64,000 nucleotides of DNA, taken from the NCBI RefSeq assembly GCF_030656875.1, contig NZ_CP130943.1, positions 186,001-250,000 of the forward strand, written 5' to 3'. This DNA comes from Prescottella sp. R16. GTDB lineage: Bacteria; Actinomycetota; Actinomycetes; Mycobacteriales; Mycobacteriaceae. Both the position numbers and the translations under genes were made by a program. Below are positions 1 to 7,812 of the stretch, piece by piece; positions within the stretch are counted from its first letter, which is position 1; the number at the start of each line of letters is the position of its first letter. The notes below the pieces were generated by a model that worked only from the letters and a program-made list of their open reading frames with translations, ran no database searches and was not told where the DNA came from.

Positions 1-81
1 GAGTTCCATGATCTTGCCGGAGATGTGCGGCTCGAGTGCGGCGTAGTCGTAGGGGAGATCGGGCAGCGTGTAAACAGACAC
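1..81 (-). CDS. sodA: Superoxide dismutase (Fe/Mn type), N-terminal fragment
   Basis: Only the first 27 codons lie in the window; the rest runs off the left edge. The minus-strand translation begins MSVYTLPDLPYDYAALEPHI, the classic opening of Fe/Mn superoxide dismutases, which convert superoxide to peroxide and oxygen. The start is a GTG at 79-81, preceded on the minus strand by a strong GAGGAAGG Shine-Dalgarno. The gene is divergent from the acyltransferase gene on its right. sodA at this end of the cluster matches the M. tuberculosis order (Rv3846). The catalytic part is not visible, so Fe or Mn preference cannot be judged. Confidence 0.93.
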   Translation of the reverse strand, partial: MSVYTLPDLPYDYAALEPHISGKIMEL

Positions 82-318
82 GAGTTTCCCTTCCTCAGGG
101 GCGTGGCGCCCTGACGTGTGTGTTCGATGGGTCGTACTGATGATCAACCCAATCTCATTGGTACACCCTCCGCAACCACACTGCCGACGAGGGAATGCCC
201 TCACAAAAAAGTTCGCCCACCCTGAACATGCTGAGAAACTCGGCTCTCGGACATCGCGGACCCGACACGGAATTGGGCCGGACGATGAACGGAACCTTAA
301 GATTGCGGAGTGCCCCCC

Positions 319-1476
319 GTGACGCCCGTTCCAAATCCGCGGGCCGACCTGGCACCTCGAGTCGAACTGACCGGCGCGAACCTGCTCCGCACGATCGCCG
401 TTCTCGCCGTCCTCTACTCCCACATCTCCTTCTATCTGATCGACGACCTCGGCTCCGGCTGGTGGGGCATCGACGCCGTCTACACCGTCTTCGTCGACGG
501 CCTGAACCTCAACCAGCACCTGTCGTTCGTCGGCGTCGCGATCTTCATGACCCTCACCGGCGCCGTCATCACCCGATCCGCGATGCGGCACCACCCCGGA
601 CGGTTCCTCCTCGACCGCGTCGGACGCCTCCTCCCGGCCCTCTGGATCGCCGTCGCCGCCGCGATCCTGCTCGTCCGGCTCGGCATCAACGGCATGTTCA
701 GCGGACAGACCGGTATCTCCAACTCCGAGGCCGCACTGAGCTTCGTCCTCGGCGGCTTCTTCCTCAAACCCGAAGTCGCCGTCCTCGGCGTCACCTGGAC
801 CCTCGTCGTCCAGATCCTCTTCTACTTCTACTGCGTCGCCGCCCGCCCGCTCCTGCGTACCCGCCCGATCGTCGTCCCGCTCCTCGGTGCGGCTCTGTGT
901 GCGCTGGTCATCGCCTACAACCTGTTCGTGCCCCAGCCCTACACGGTGCCGATGCTGTCGAAGGTGGCGGCGACCCTGCCCACCGTGTTCCTCGGCCAGC
1001 TCATCTACCTCGCACTGTCACGGCTCGTCGACTGGCGCTGGGTCGTCGTCGGCGTTCTCGCCCAGATCGAGGTGGTGCGCCTGGCCACCGAATACCGCGT
1101 CTACTGGGCCGGCGACCGCTACCTCTGGACCATCGCCGTCGTCACCGCGCTCGTCCTGGTGCTCGGACGCTACCGAGGGCGCCCCACCCGCTGGGCGATC
1201 GTGCGCTGGACCGCGACCCGCAGCTACGCGATCTACCTCGTCCACACCCTGATCCTCTACCGGGTCTACGAGAACACCGTCGACCTGCTCGGCCGCACCG
1301 GCGCGATCATCGCCTTCCTGATCGTCACCGCCGCCGTCTCCGACGCGGTCTACCGGTGGATCGAAGTGCCCGCCGCCCGCTGGATCGGGGAACGCACCCG
1401 CAACATCGGACGCGACCGCGAACCCGCCGCATCCCCACAGGATCAGCCCCCGGTCGACACCCGGGAGCGCGCGTAG
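319..1476 (+). CDS. Acyltransferase 3 family membrane protein
   Basis: A 385-residue polytopic membrane protein of the acyltransferase-3 (OafA/YrhL-like) family. These proteins move acyl groups onto sugars or cell-wall glycans across the membrane. The opening matches the family: an N-terminal segment with a catalytic-type His (AVLYSHISFYLI), a second segment (SFVGVAIFMTLTGAVIT), an RVGRLLPALW basic/aromatic motif, and about ten hydrophobic helices ending near residue 350. The tail is polar. GTG 319 is preferred because GGAG at 307-310 sits 8 bases upstream; a GTG at 310 overlaps that site. The acceptor substrate cannot be told from sequence. Confidence 0.82.
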   Translation: MTPVPNPRADLAPRVELTGANLLRTIAVLAVLYSHISFYLIDDLGSGWWGIDAVYTVFVDGLNLNQHLSFVGVAIFMTLTGAVITRSAMRHHPGRFLLDRVGRLLPALWIAVAAAILLVRLGINGMFSGQTGISNSEAALSFVLGGFFLKPEVAVLGVTWTLVVQILFYFYCVAARPLLRTRPIVVPLLGAALCALVIAYNLFVPQPYTVPMLSKVAATLPTVFLGQLIYLALSRLVDWRWVVVGVLAQIEVVRLATEYRVYWAGDRYLWTIAVVTALVLVLGRYRGRPTRWAIVRWTATRSYAIYLVHTLILYRVYENTVDLLGRTGAIIAFLIVTAAVSDAVYRWIEVPAARWIGERTRNIGRDREPAASPQDQPPVDTRERA

Positions 1477-1485
1477 GCTCGTCGT

Positions 1486-2145
1486 ATGTCCTGGTTCGAT
1501 GACCTGCTCGACGGCCGGATCGCCCGCCCGACGGCCACCATGGTGACGGCCGAACACGCCCTCCCCGGCCGCGACACCCCGATGCCGGTGCCCGCCACCC
1601 ACTACGTCAACGGACACCCGCTGCAACCGCCGTTCCCGGACGGCATGCAGACCGCGGTGATCGGCATGGGCTGCTTCTGGGGCGTCGAAAAAGAGTTCTG
1701 GCAACGCGACGGCGTCTACTCCACCGCCGCCGGATACGCCGGCGGCTACACCCCCAACCCCACCTACGAAGAAGTGTGCTCGGGTCGCACCGGACACACC
1801 GAAGCAGTGCTCGTCGTCTTCGACCCCACCGTCGTCACCTACGAGGACCTGCTCACCCAGTTCTGGGAAAACCACGACCCCACCCAGGGCATGCGGCAGG
1901 GCAACGACCACGGCACCCAGTACCGATCCGCGATCTACACGAACTCCGAAGAACAGGCCGCCGCCGCCGAGGCCACCGCCGAAGCCTTCGGAAACCGACT
2001 CGCCGCGGCCGGCTACGGCACCGTCACCACCGAGATCGCACCCCTCACCACGTTCTACTACGCCGAGGACTACCACCAGCAGTACCTCGCCAAGAACCCC
2101 GGCGGTTACTGCCCCGTCCACGCCACCGGCGTTCGCTGCGGGTAG
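1486..2145 (+). CDS. msrA: Peptide methionine-S-sulfoxide reductase MsrA
   Basis: A 219-residue MsrA, which reduces methionine-S-sulfoxide in oxidised proteins at thioredoxin expense. The active-site motif GCFWGVE is present with nucleophile Cys63. It is followed by the [14 protein letters not shown] and FWENHDPTQ blocks and the DHGTQYRS motif that bind substrate. The C-terminal region ([21 protein letters not shown]) carries two cysteines suited to act as resolving residues. The gene starts 9 bases after the acyltransferase stop and is convergent with the following oxidoreductase, with only about 20 bases between stops. Confidence 0.96.
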   Translation: MSWFDDLLDGRIARPTATMVTAEHALPGRDTPMPVPATHYVNGHPLQPPFPDGMQTAVIGMGCFWGVEKEFWQRDGVYSTAAGYAGGYTPNPTYEEVCSGRTGHTEAVLVVFDPTVVTYEDLLTQFWENHDPTQGMRQGNDHGTQYRSAIYTNSEEQAAAAEATAEAFGNRLAAAGYGTVTTEIAPLTTFYYAEDYHQQYLAKNPGGYCPVHATGVRCG

Positions 2146-2165
2146 GTGCCGAGCGGCGCAACTGC

Positions 2166-3092
2166 CTAGATCTGCGGAGCGACCTCCGACGCCACGAGTT
2201 CGAGGTGGTCGAGGTCCGCGAGATCGAGGGTCTGCAGGTAGATCCGCTGGGATCCGGCCTCGCGGTAGCGGCCGATCTTGTCGACCAGTTCCGCAGGCGA
2301 GCCGGCGAGCCCGTTCTCGCGGAGTTCGGCGACGTCGCGGCCGATCCGGGCGGCGCGGCGTGCGATCTCCTCCTCGGTGCGCCCGCAGCACAGGACGAGG
2401 GCACTCGAATACGTCAGCGACTCCGGATCCCGGTCGATCGCCCGGCACGCCTGCCGGACCCGCTCGTACTGCGTCACCGTGTCGTCGACCGACACGAACG
2501 GCAGATTGAACTCGTCCGCATACCGGGCCGCCAGGGCCGGGGTGCGCTTCTTGCCCATGCCACCCATCACGATCGGCGGGCGCGGCGACTGCACCGGCTT
2601 CGGCAGCGCGGGGGAACCCGAGACCGGGTAGTGGACGCCGTCGTGGTCGAACGTCTGCCCGACCGGGGTCTCCCACAGGCCCGTGATCACCGCGAGCGAT
2701 TCCTCGAGTCGGTCGAACCGTTCCCCGAGCGACGGGAACGGGATCCCGTACGCGCGGTGCTCCTCCTCGTACCAGCCCGCACCGATACCGAACTCGACGC
2801 GGCCGCCGCTCATCGCGTCGACCTGCGCGACTGCGACCGCGAGCGGTCCCGGGTAGCGGAACGTCGCCGACGTCACCAGCGTGCCCAACCGGATCGTCGA
2901 CGTGTCACGGGCCAGTCCGGCGAGGGTGATCCAGGCGTCGGTGGGGCCGGGCAGTCCGTCGGTGTTCATCGCGAGATAGTGGTCGGACCGGAAGAACGCG
3001 TCGTAGCCGAACTGTTCGGCGGCCCGGGCCACCGCGAGAAGATCGTCGTAGGTGGCGCCCTGCTGGGGTTCGGTGAAGATTCTCAGGTCCAT
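2166..3092 (-). CDS. LLM-class F420-dependent oxidoreductase
   Basis: A 308-residue luciferase-like monooxygenase fold protein, beginning MDLRIFTEPQQGATYDDLLA. Features typical of actinobacterial F420-dependent LLM enzymes are visible: the FRSDHYLAM substrate/cofactor segment, TSTIRLGTLVTSATFRYPGPLA, and GGRVEFGIGAGWYEEEH. The C-terminal part carries RPPIVMGGMGKKRT. The substrate is unknown. ATG 3092 is chosen because family members start at this MDLRIF; an in-frame GTG at 3101 would add three residues. It is convergent with msrA. F420 rather than FMN use is inferred from the family and lineage. Confidence 0.85.
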   Translation of the reverse strand: MDLRIFTEPQQGATYDDLLAVARAAEQFGYDAFFRSDHYLAMNTDGLPGPTDAWITLAGLARDTSTIRLGTLVTSATFRYPGPLAVAVAQVDAMSGGRVEFGIGAGWYEEEHRAYGIPFPSLGERFDRLEESLAVITGLWETPVGQTFDHDGVHYPVSGSPALPKPVQSPRPPIVMGGMGKKRTPALAARYADEFNLPFVSVDDTVTQYERVRQACRAIDRDPESLTYSSALVLCCGRTEEEIARRAARIGRDVAELRENGLAGSPAELVDKIGRYREAGSQRIYLQTLDLADLDHLELVASEVAPQI

Positions 3093-3165
3093 GCGGTCCA
3101 CTGTGCCGCACCGTCGACTGTGACGTACATCCGATCGAGTCGATACCTGCGGGGCCGGGGAACGT

Positions 3166-3284
3166 TGTGGACAACCGGCGGTGCACAGGTGTCAACGGAT
3201 CGTCCGGATCAGCGGTCTGACCTGTGCACGAAACCTCATGGAGTTGTTCAGATCTGTGGATGACCCTGTGGATACTGTGGATAA
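3166..3284 (-). promoter_or_regulatory. Cluster of DnaA-box-like sequences
   Basis: Four 9-mers read as DnaA boxes on the minus strand. TGTGGACAA at 3166-3174 is TTGTCCACA, the high-GC actinobacterial consensus. TGTGGATGA is at 3255-3263, TGTGGATAC at 3267-3275, and TGTGGATAA at 3276-3284 (TTATCCACA, the classical consensus). All have the same orientation and the last two abut. dnaA and dnaN are not nearby, so this is not expected to be oriC. A DnaA-binding or titration site is an inference. Confidence 0.45.
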
Positions 3285-3290
3285 CTCTGC

Positions 3291-3318
3291 TCAAATCGTG
3301 ACTTGCATCACGATTTGA
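3291..3318. promoter_or_regulatory. Perfect inverted repeat, operator candidate
   Basis: TCAAATCGTGA (3291-3301) and TCACGATTTGA (3308-3318) form perfect 11-bp arms around a 6-base centre. A further ACGATTTG half-site follows directly at 3321-3328. It lies about 110 bases upstream of the rhodanese start. The AT-rich arms in GC-rich DNA and the extra half-site suggest a dimeric regulator's operator; the regulator is unknown. Confidence 0.45.
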
Positions 3319-3425
3319 TGACGATTTGGGGATAATGGCCCCTCGATGTCTCGGCCCTGTCTCGGCTGCCGCGGCATCGACTCGGGAGATCGTCTGCCGC
3401 CGAACGGGTCCCGTGCCAGAATCGT

Positions 3426-3776
3426 GTGGTGAGCTCCCCGCACGTCCCCACCGTGTCCGTGACCGACCTTCCGACCGCGCCGACCGAGTCGGTCGTCCTC
3501 CTGGACGTGCGCGAGGACGACGAATGGACGCTCGGACACGCGCCCGGCGCCCAGCACATCCCACTCGTCGACATTCCGGCCCGCATCGACGAGGTCGACA
3601 TCGACGCCGAGGTGTACGTCGTGTGCCGGCAGGGGGGACGCTCGATCCTCGCGGTCGAATACCTCAACAACATCGGCTACGACGCCTACAACGTCTCCGG
3701 AGGCATGGTCGCCTGGCAGCAGGCCGGGCTGCCACTGACCTCCGACGACGAATCCGGGACCGCGAAGATCTACTAG
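3426..3776 (+). CDS. Single-domain rhodanese-like sulfurtransferase
   Basis: A 116-residue protein made of one rhodanese domain. VLLDVREDDEW and GHAPGAQHIPL are the usual structural motifs, and the active-site loop CRQGGRS provides nucleophile Cys67 followed by VSGGMVAWQQAGLPL. Such proteins carry persulfide sulfur between donors and acceptors such as thiols or cyanide. GTG 3426 and GTG 3429 are both possible starts. The DUF4328 gene starts two bases after the stop, so the two are probably co-transcribed. The partner protein is not evident. Confidence 0.9.
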   Translation: MVSSPHVPTVSVTDLPTAPTESVVLLDVREDDEWTLGHAPGAQHIPLVDIPARIDEVDIDAEVYVVCRQGGRSILAVEYLNNIGYDAYNVSGGMVAWQQAGLPLTSDDESGTAKIY

Positions 3777-3778
3777 AG

Positions 3779-4705
3779 ATGAGCGTCGTCCAGGCCTGCA
3801 CCCGCTGCACGTCCCGGTGGCCCGTGAACGGGACACCCGCACAGTGGTGCCCGCGCTGCGGGGGCGCACTGCAGGCCCCCACCGACACCGCGCACCGTGC
3901 CGCACCCGGACGCCACTTCCGCTGGGTCGCCCGCAGCCCGTACCCGCCGATCGCACAGGCCCGCCCCGCCGCCCGCCGACTCGGTCCCACCCCCCGTTAC
4001 ACGCAGACACCACGATGGGGGCTCCTCGACCCGCCGCCCGCCGAACCCGACGACCGGCTCACCCGCACCGAGGTCGCCGCCGACCTCGCCCCCACCCTGC
4101 TCGCCTGCACCGCGATCGTGTTCGCTCTCGCCGCCGTCGCCGAAACGTTCCGGTACGGGCTGCTCCTGGTCAACCGGGTCCGCCTCGTCGACCCCCTCAC
4201 CCTCGCCGTGTCCGACGCCCTCGTGTGGGCCACCCAACTGTCGGCGCCGCTCGTCGCGATCGCCGCCGCCGTCGCCTCCGTGTGCCGACTCGTCGTCGTC
4301 CGCCGCGACGCACTCGCCGCCCGCGGCCTCGCCGACCCCCGCACCCCCCGGTCCCTCGCGATCGGCTCCCTCGTCCCGATCGTCAACCTCGTCATGCCCG
4401 GCGTGTACCTCACCGAGATCGCCGACGACCGGCGCACCGTCGTCGCCGTCCGCATCTGGTGGGCCACCTGGGCGGTCAACGGTGTCCTCGTCGCCGCCGG
4501 CCTGCTGTGGCGCGGCCGCGACACCCTCCAAGCACAGGCCGACGGTGTCCTCCTCGCCGCGGTCACCGCCGCCGTCGCCGCCGCCACCGCACTGCTCACC
4601 CTGCACGTCATCCGCAGATTCGACGACCGTGACCTGTTCGGCCGCAGCCGCCCCGGCCACCGCTGGATCAACGTGCCCCGCAGCGAGGAGGCGACCGTCG
4701 CATGA
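3779..4705 (+). CDS. DUF4328 membrane protein with N-terminal zinc ribbon
   Basis: A 308-residue membrane protein. The N-terminus holds CTRC and CPRC cysteine pairs (about residues 7-30), a small zinc ribbon. A Pro/Arg-rich linker leads to roughly five or six hydrophobic helices between residues 95 and 280, with the DUF4328-type VNLVMPGVYLTEI and RIWWATWAVNG segments. The function is unknown. ATG 3779 lies two bases after the rhodanese stop, and its own stop overlaps the GDPD start (ATGA). An M. tuberculosis membrane protein next to glpQ1 (Rv3843c) is the probable counterpart by position. Confidence 0.78.
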   Translation: MSVVQACTRCTSRWPVNGTPAQWCPRCGGALQAPTDTAHRAAPGRHFRWVARSPYPPIAQARPAARRLGPTPRYTQTPRWGLLDPPPAEPDDRLTRTEVAADLAPTLLACTAIVFALAAVAETFRYGLLLVNRVRLVDPLTLAVSDALVWATQLSAPLVAIAAAVASVCRLVVVRRDALAARGLADPRTPRSLAIGSLVPIVNLVMPGVYLTEIADDRRTVVAVRIWWATWAVNGVLVAAGLLWRGRDTLQAQADGVLLAAVTAAVAAATALLTLHVIRRFDDRDLFGRSRPGHRWINVPRSEEATVA

Positions 4706-5457
4706 ACACTCCACCCCGGGTCGTCGCCCACCGCGGGGCGTCGGCCGCGAAAGCCGAACACACCCTCGCCGCCTACGAACTCGCCCTCGAGGAAGGCGCC
4801 GACGGACTCGAATGCGACGTCCGCCTCACCCGGGACGGGCACCTCGTGTGCGTCCACGACCGCAGCGTCGACCGCACCTCCTCCGGCACCGGACTCGTCA
4901 GCGAGATGACCCTCGAATCGCTCGGCGAACTCGACTACGGCACCGACGGCGAACCCGCCGGCCTGCTCACCCTGTCCCAGCTGATCGAACTGACCCTCGC
5001 CTGGACCTCCCGGCCCACCAAACTGTTCATCGAAACCAAGCATCCGGTCCGCTACGGCGGGCTCGTCGAATCCAAACTGCTCGCCGAACTGGCCCGCTAC
5101 GGGCTCGCCGCACCCGCCTCCGCCGACCACTCACGCGCCGTCGTCATGTCGTTCGCGGCCTCCGCGGTGTGGCGGATCCGCCGCGCCGCACCACTCCTGC
5201 CGACCGTGCTGCTCGGCGACGCGTCCCGCTACCTCGGCGGTGGCGCCGCCACCACCGTCGGCGCCACCGCTATCGGACCGTCCATCAAGACCCTCCGTGA
5301 CCATCCCGAACTCGTCGACAAGGCCGCCGCCGCCGGACGCGCCACCTACTGCTGGACCGTCGACGACCCCGCCGACGTCGCCCTCTGCCGCGAACTCGGC
5401 GTCGGCTGGGTGGCCACCAACCACCCCGGACGCACCAAGAAACTGCTGGGCGGCTGA
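4702..5457 (+). CDS. Glycerophosphodiester phosphodiesterase
   Basis: A 251-residue GDPD-family TIM-barrel enzyme that hydrolyses glycerophosphodiesters to glycerol-3-phosphate and an alcohol. Family motifs are clear: VAHRGASAAKAEHTLAAYE with the catalytic His/Arg and Glu, ADGLECDVRLTRDGHLVCVHD with metal-binding Glu/Asp and the second catalytic His, and LFIETKHP further on. The C-terminus has YCWTVDDPADV and the VGWVATNHPG end typical of the family. There is no signal peptide, so it is probably cytosolic. It overlaps the DUF4328 gene by 4 bases. Position suggests glpQ1 (Rv3842c) orthology. Confidence 0.92.
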   Translation: MNTPPRVVAHRGASAAKAEHTLAAYELALEEGADGLECDVRLTRDGHLVCVHDRSVDRTSSGTGLVSEMTLESLGELDYGTDGEPAGLLTLSQLIELTLAWTSRPTKLFIETKHPVRYGGLVESKLLAELARYGLAAPASADHSRAVVMSFAASAVWRIRRAAPLLPTVLLGDASRYLGGGAATTVGATAIGPSIKTLRDHPELVDKAAAAGRATYCWTVDDPADVALCRELGVGWVATNHPGRTKKLLGG

Positions 5458-5502
5458 GACAGTCCGACGAACCACCGGTACGTCCGTGTAGGTTTTGGCC
5501 TC

Positions 5503-6417
5503 GTGGGTAAGAAGAGCAAGAGAAACAGTGGTCCCAAGCCGGGCAGCAACCGCGCCGCGAAACTCGAAGCACGCCGCCTCGAACGCGAAGCCGAATCCGT
5601 CGCACCGACCCGCCCCTTCGCGGGCCTGGCCGCCGAATGCGACCTCGTCGCCCTCCGCGAGTTCGTGCCGTCCGCCCTCGTCGAACTGCCCGTCCGCGAC
5701 ACCGATGAGCCCGTCACCGCGGCCACCGTCCTCCCCGGCGCCGTCGCCGCCCTCGTCCGCGACGAGAACGGCGACGCCGGCCGCTACGTGGGACTGCAGG
5801 TTCAGGCCCACACCGCCGACCCGGCCGCCGACCTCGGCGCCGCCGTCACCTGGGCCCAGAACGCGGCCCCCGGCACCTCGCTGACCTTCGCCGACCCGCA
5901 GGCCGACAGCCCGCGCCTGCACGACGTCCTCGACGCGGACACCCTGCCCGCCATCACCGTCCACCAGAGCTTCGACTGGTGGATCCCCGAAGGTGTCCAG
6001 CCCGCCCCCGAGGTCGCCGCCACCGTCGCCCAGGCCAACGCCGCCATCATGCCGTCCGCTCGTCTCACCGCCGACGGTGTCGTCGCCGCCTGGTGGGTCG
6101 ACGCCGGGGAACGCGCCCACCTGCGCTGGGTCCGCCCCGAAGACGAGGACGCCCTCATGCTCGCCCTCGCCCGCGTCCACGCCGCCGGCGGCCTCCACCT
6201 CGGAGAGGGCTCCCGCTTCGCCGGCTCCTTCCGCACCCACGGCCTGCTCGTCCCGGTCTTCGACCTCGACCGCGAAAAGCATCCCGACGAGTGGGCCGCC
6301 CCCACCGTCGAACTCGGCAAACGCCTCGACGACGCCCTCACCGTCGACGCCCCCCTCACCGCTGCCGAGACCCGCGCCCGCGACGGTCTCCGCGGCCGGC
6401 AGGTCACCCTGCGCTGA
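5503..6417 (+). CDS. DUF5926 family protein
   Basis: A 304-residue actinobacterial protein of unknown function, matching DUF5926. The Lys/Arg-rich start (MGKKSKRNSGPKPGSNRAAK) is followed by a globular region with FDWWIPEGVQ, a WWVDAGERAHLRWVRPEDED motif, and a C-terminal FRTHGLLVPVFDLD block. There is no signal peptide or membrane helix. The GTG start at 5503 begins the basic tail. It is convergent with the ferritin gene, with a long hairpin between the stops. Confidence 0.75.
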   Translation: MGKKSKRNSGPKPGSNRAAKLEARRLEREAESVAPTRPFAGLAAECDLVALREFVPSALVELPVRDTDEPVTAATVLPGAVAALVRDENGDAGRYVGLQVQAHTADPAADLGAAVTWAQNAAPGTSLTFADPQADSPRLHDVLDADTLPAITVHQSFDWWIPEGVQPAPEVAATVAQANAAIMPSARLTADGVVAAWWVDAGERAHLRWVRPEDEDALMLALARVHAAGGLHLGEGSRFAGSFRTHGLLVPVFDLDREKHPDEWAAPTVELGKRLDDALTVDAPLTAAETRARDGLRGRQVTLR

Positions 6418-6437
6418 GCGCGGTTCGCCTCTCTCTA

Positions 6438-6490
6438 CAGCTGAAGGGACCCTTCGTGCGCTCGCAGCGCACGAAGGGTCCCTTCAGCTG
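6438..6490. terminator. Long perfect hairpin, copy 1 of a repeated family
   Basis: A 53-base palindrome with perfect 25-bp arms around CGC, starting CAGCTGAAGGGACCCTTCGT. It lies between convergent DUF5926 and ferritin genes and so suits a bidirectional terminator. Near-identical copies lie at 55094-55146 and 56205-56257. The arm itself contains a short AAGGGACCCTT palindrome. Confidence 0.75.
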
Positions 6491-6506
6491 ATTCCGGGGG
6501 ATGACC

Positions 6507-7055
6507 TCAGATCTTGCCGCCGGCGACGGGGGGTGCGCCGGAGGTGTCGTCGACGCTGCTCATTTCGCGGGCGACGAAGGTTTCGAGGTCGAACATGTTG
6601 GAGCCGGCCCGGTCGGCGACGGTGAGCAGGGTGGTCATGCGGGCGACTTCGTCGACCTGTTCCTTGAGGAACCACTGCATGAACTGTTCGCCGAGGTAGT
6701 CGCCGTCGTCGCGGGCGGTGCGGGCGAGTTGGACGATCTGTTCGGTGACGGTCTTCTCCTGTGCGAGGGCGAGGGCGATCGGTTCGCGCGCGTTGTCGAA
6801 GTGGGATTTCGCGGCGTCCACGCCGGTGAGTTCGACGGCGATGTCGCGGTCCAGGAAGTACTGGATGATCATCATCGCGTGGTTGCGTTCCTCGTTGGCC
6901 TGCTTGTAGAAGTGGGACGCCAACTGGGGGAGGTCCGCGTTGTCGAAATACACCGCGGTCGCGAGGTACTGGTGCGACGCGTTGAACTCGTTGCGGATCT
7001 GGTCGTGGAGAAGTGCGTGAAATTTCGTCCTGTGCGAATCATCTGCGGCACTCAT
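6507..7055 (-). CDS. bfrB: Ferritin (BfrB-like)
   Basis: A 182-residue non-heme ferritin that oxidises Fe(II) and stores it as a mineral core. QIRNEFNASHQY (helix A), QANEERNHAM (helix B, ferroxidase Glu/His) and EQFMQWFLKEQVDEVA (helix D) are the ferroxidase helices. The length matches M. tuberculosis BfrB (Rv3841), and both have a Gly/Ala-rich tail ending after VAREM. ATG 7055 gives the family start (MSAADDSHRTKFHALL), although its Shine-Dalgarno is weak; ATG 7091 would add 12 residues. IdeR-like tandem sequences lie upstream (7108-7141). A second ferritin lies just upstream on the same strand. Confidence 0.93.
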   Translation of the reverse strand: MSAADDSHRTKFHALLHDQIRNEFNASHQYLATAVYFDNADLPQLASHFYKQANEERNHAMMIIQYFLDRDIAVELTGVDAAKSHFDNAREPIALALAQEKTVTEQIVQLARTARDDGDYLGEQFMQWFLKEQVDEVARMTTLLTVADRAGSNMFDLETFVAREMSSVDDTSGAPPVAGGKI

Positions 7056-7107
7056 GTATAGAAGATATCGCCGTAGGGCCGAGATTGTCATCCAAGCGGA
7101 ACCTCAT

Positions 7108-7141
7108 TGAGGCTAGTGTTCCCTCATTTAGTGCTACCTCA
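7108..7141 (-). promoter_or_regulatory. Tandem degenerate IdeR-like boxes upstream of bfrB
   Basis: TGAGGCTAGTGTTCCCTCA (7108-7126) has the 19-bp length and AGG...CCT symmetry of DtxR/IdeR boxes, matching the consensus at about 13 of 19 positions. A second, weaker copy of its right half (TTAGTGCTACCTCA, 7128-7141) follows 15 bases later. The M. tuberculosis bfrB promoter is known to carry tandem IdeR boxes through which iron activates it. The assignment here is by analogy and the boxes are degenerate. Confidence 0.4.
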
Positions 7142-7168
7142 ATTAGGGTGGGCTGACCAAAGAATGGT

Positions 7169-7206
7169 CGTGCCGCAATTGTCGGGAAATCGACAATTGC
7201 GGCACG
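7169..7206 (-). terminator. Hairpin after the second ferritin gene
   Basis: Perfect 16-bp arms (CGTGCCGCAATTGTCG and its complement) around a 6-base loop, 12 bases past the stop of the upstream ferritin. It separates the two ferritin genes transcriptionally. No U-tract follows, as is usual in actinobacteria. Confidence 0.7.
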
Positions 7207-7218
7207 GGGTGTAGGTGG

Positions 7219-7749
7219 TCAGGCGCCTGCGACGCGGGGTGCGGTCGAATCGACCGCGCCGGTCGAACTCATTTCGCGGGCGACGAAGTCCTCGACGTTG
7301 AACAGGTTCTCGCCGGCGCGGTCGACGATGGTGAGCAGCGTCGTCATGCTCGCCACCTCTTCCACCTGTTCCTTGAGGAACCACTGCACGAACTGTTCGC
7401 CGAGGTAGTCGCCGGTGTCGCGGGCAGTGCGGGCCAGTCGGGTGATCTGGTCGGTGACCGACTTCTCCTGCGCGACGGCCAGCGCGACGGGTTCACGGAC
7501 GGAGGTGAACTCGGTGACGACGGCGTCGATGCCGGGGACCTTGATCGGCTGGTCGTTGTCGAGGAGGTATTGGATCATCATCATCGCGTGGTCGCGTTCC
7601 TCGGCGGCCTGCTGATAGAACCGGCCCGCGAGTTGGGGCAGGTCCTGGGAATCGAAGTAGACGGCGACGGCGATGTACTGCTGTGAGGCCGTGAATTCGT
7701 TGCGGATCTGTTCCTGCAGCAGTCGGTGGAAGTCGCTCGTTTCAGTCAT
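7219..7749 (-). CDS. Second ferritin
   Basis: A 176-residue ferritin paralogous to its neighbour. It has QIRNEFTASQQY, AAEERDHAMMMIQYLLDND and EQFVQWFLKEQVEEVA, with all the ferroxidase-type Glu/His residues retained. The tail (MSSTGAVDSTAPRVAGA) is shorter than in the other copy. It has its own terminator hairpin (7169-7206). No IdeR-like box was seen directly upstream, so regulation may differ from the first copy. Iron storage follows from the family; which copy dominates is unknown. Confidence 0.92.
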   Translation of the reverse strand: MTETSDFHRLLQEQIRNEFTASQQYIAVAVYFDSQDLPQLAGRFYQQAAEERDHAMMMIQYLLDNDQPIKVPGIDAVVTEFTSVREPVALAVAQEKSVTDQITRLARTARDTGDYLGEQFVQWFLKEQVEEVASMTTLLTIVDRAGENLFNVEDFVAREMSSTGAVDSTAPRVAGA

Positions 7750-7812
7750 GACGAAAACACTACCGCCACCATTGCGGTGTCCGGGAAGGGAAAGTCTCGG
7801 CAGCGACGAGTA

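Larger units (their letters stand above)
3093..3425. other. Intergenic region rich in DnaA-box-like 9-mers
   Basis: This 333-base gap between divergent genes holds no convincing ORF. It contains four same-orientation TGTGGA-type 9-mers (3166-3284) and an 11-bp-arm inverted repeat (3291-3318), listed separately. Both lie upstream of the rhodanese gene, and the region must also hold the promoter of the minus-strand oxidoreductase. Confidence 0.7.

Noticed and set aside
195..1502. A long plus-strand frame over the acyltransferase gene
   Set aside because: Arg/Pro-rich translation typical of an out-of-frame shadow; the family motifs lie in the other frame.
3166..3284. Origin of replication
   Set aside because: DnaA-type boxes are present but dnaA, dnaN, gyrB, rpmH and an AT-rich unwinding region are absent.
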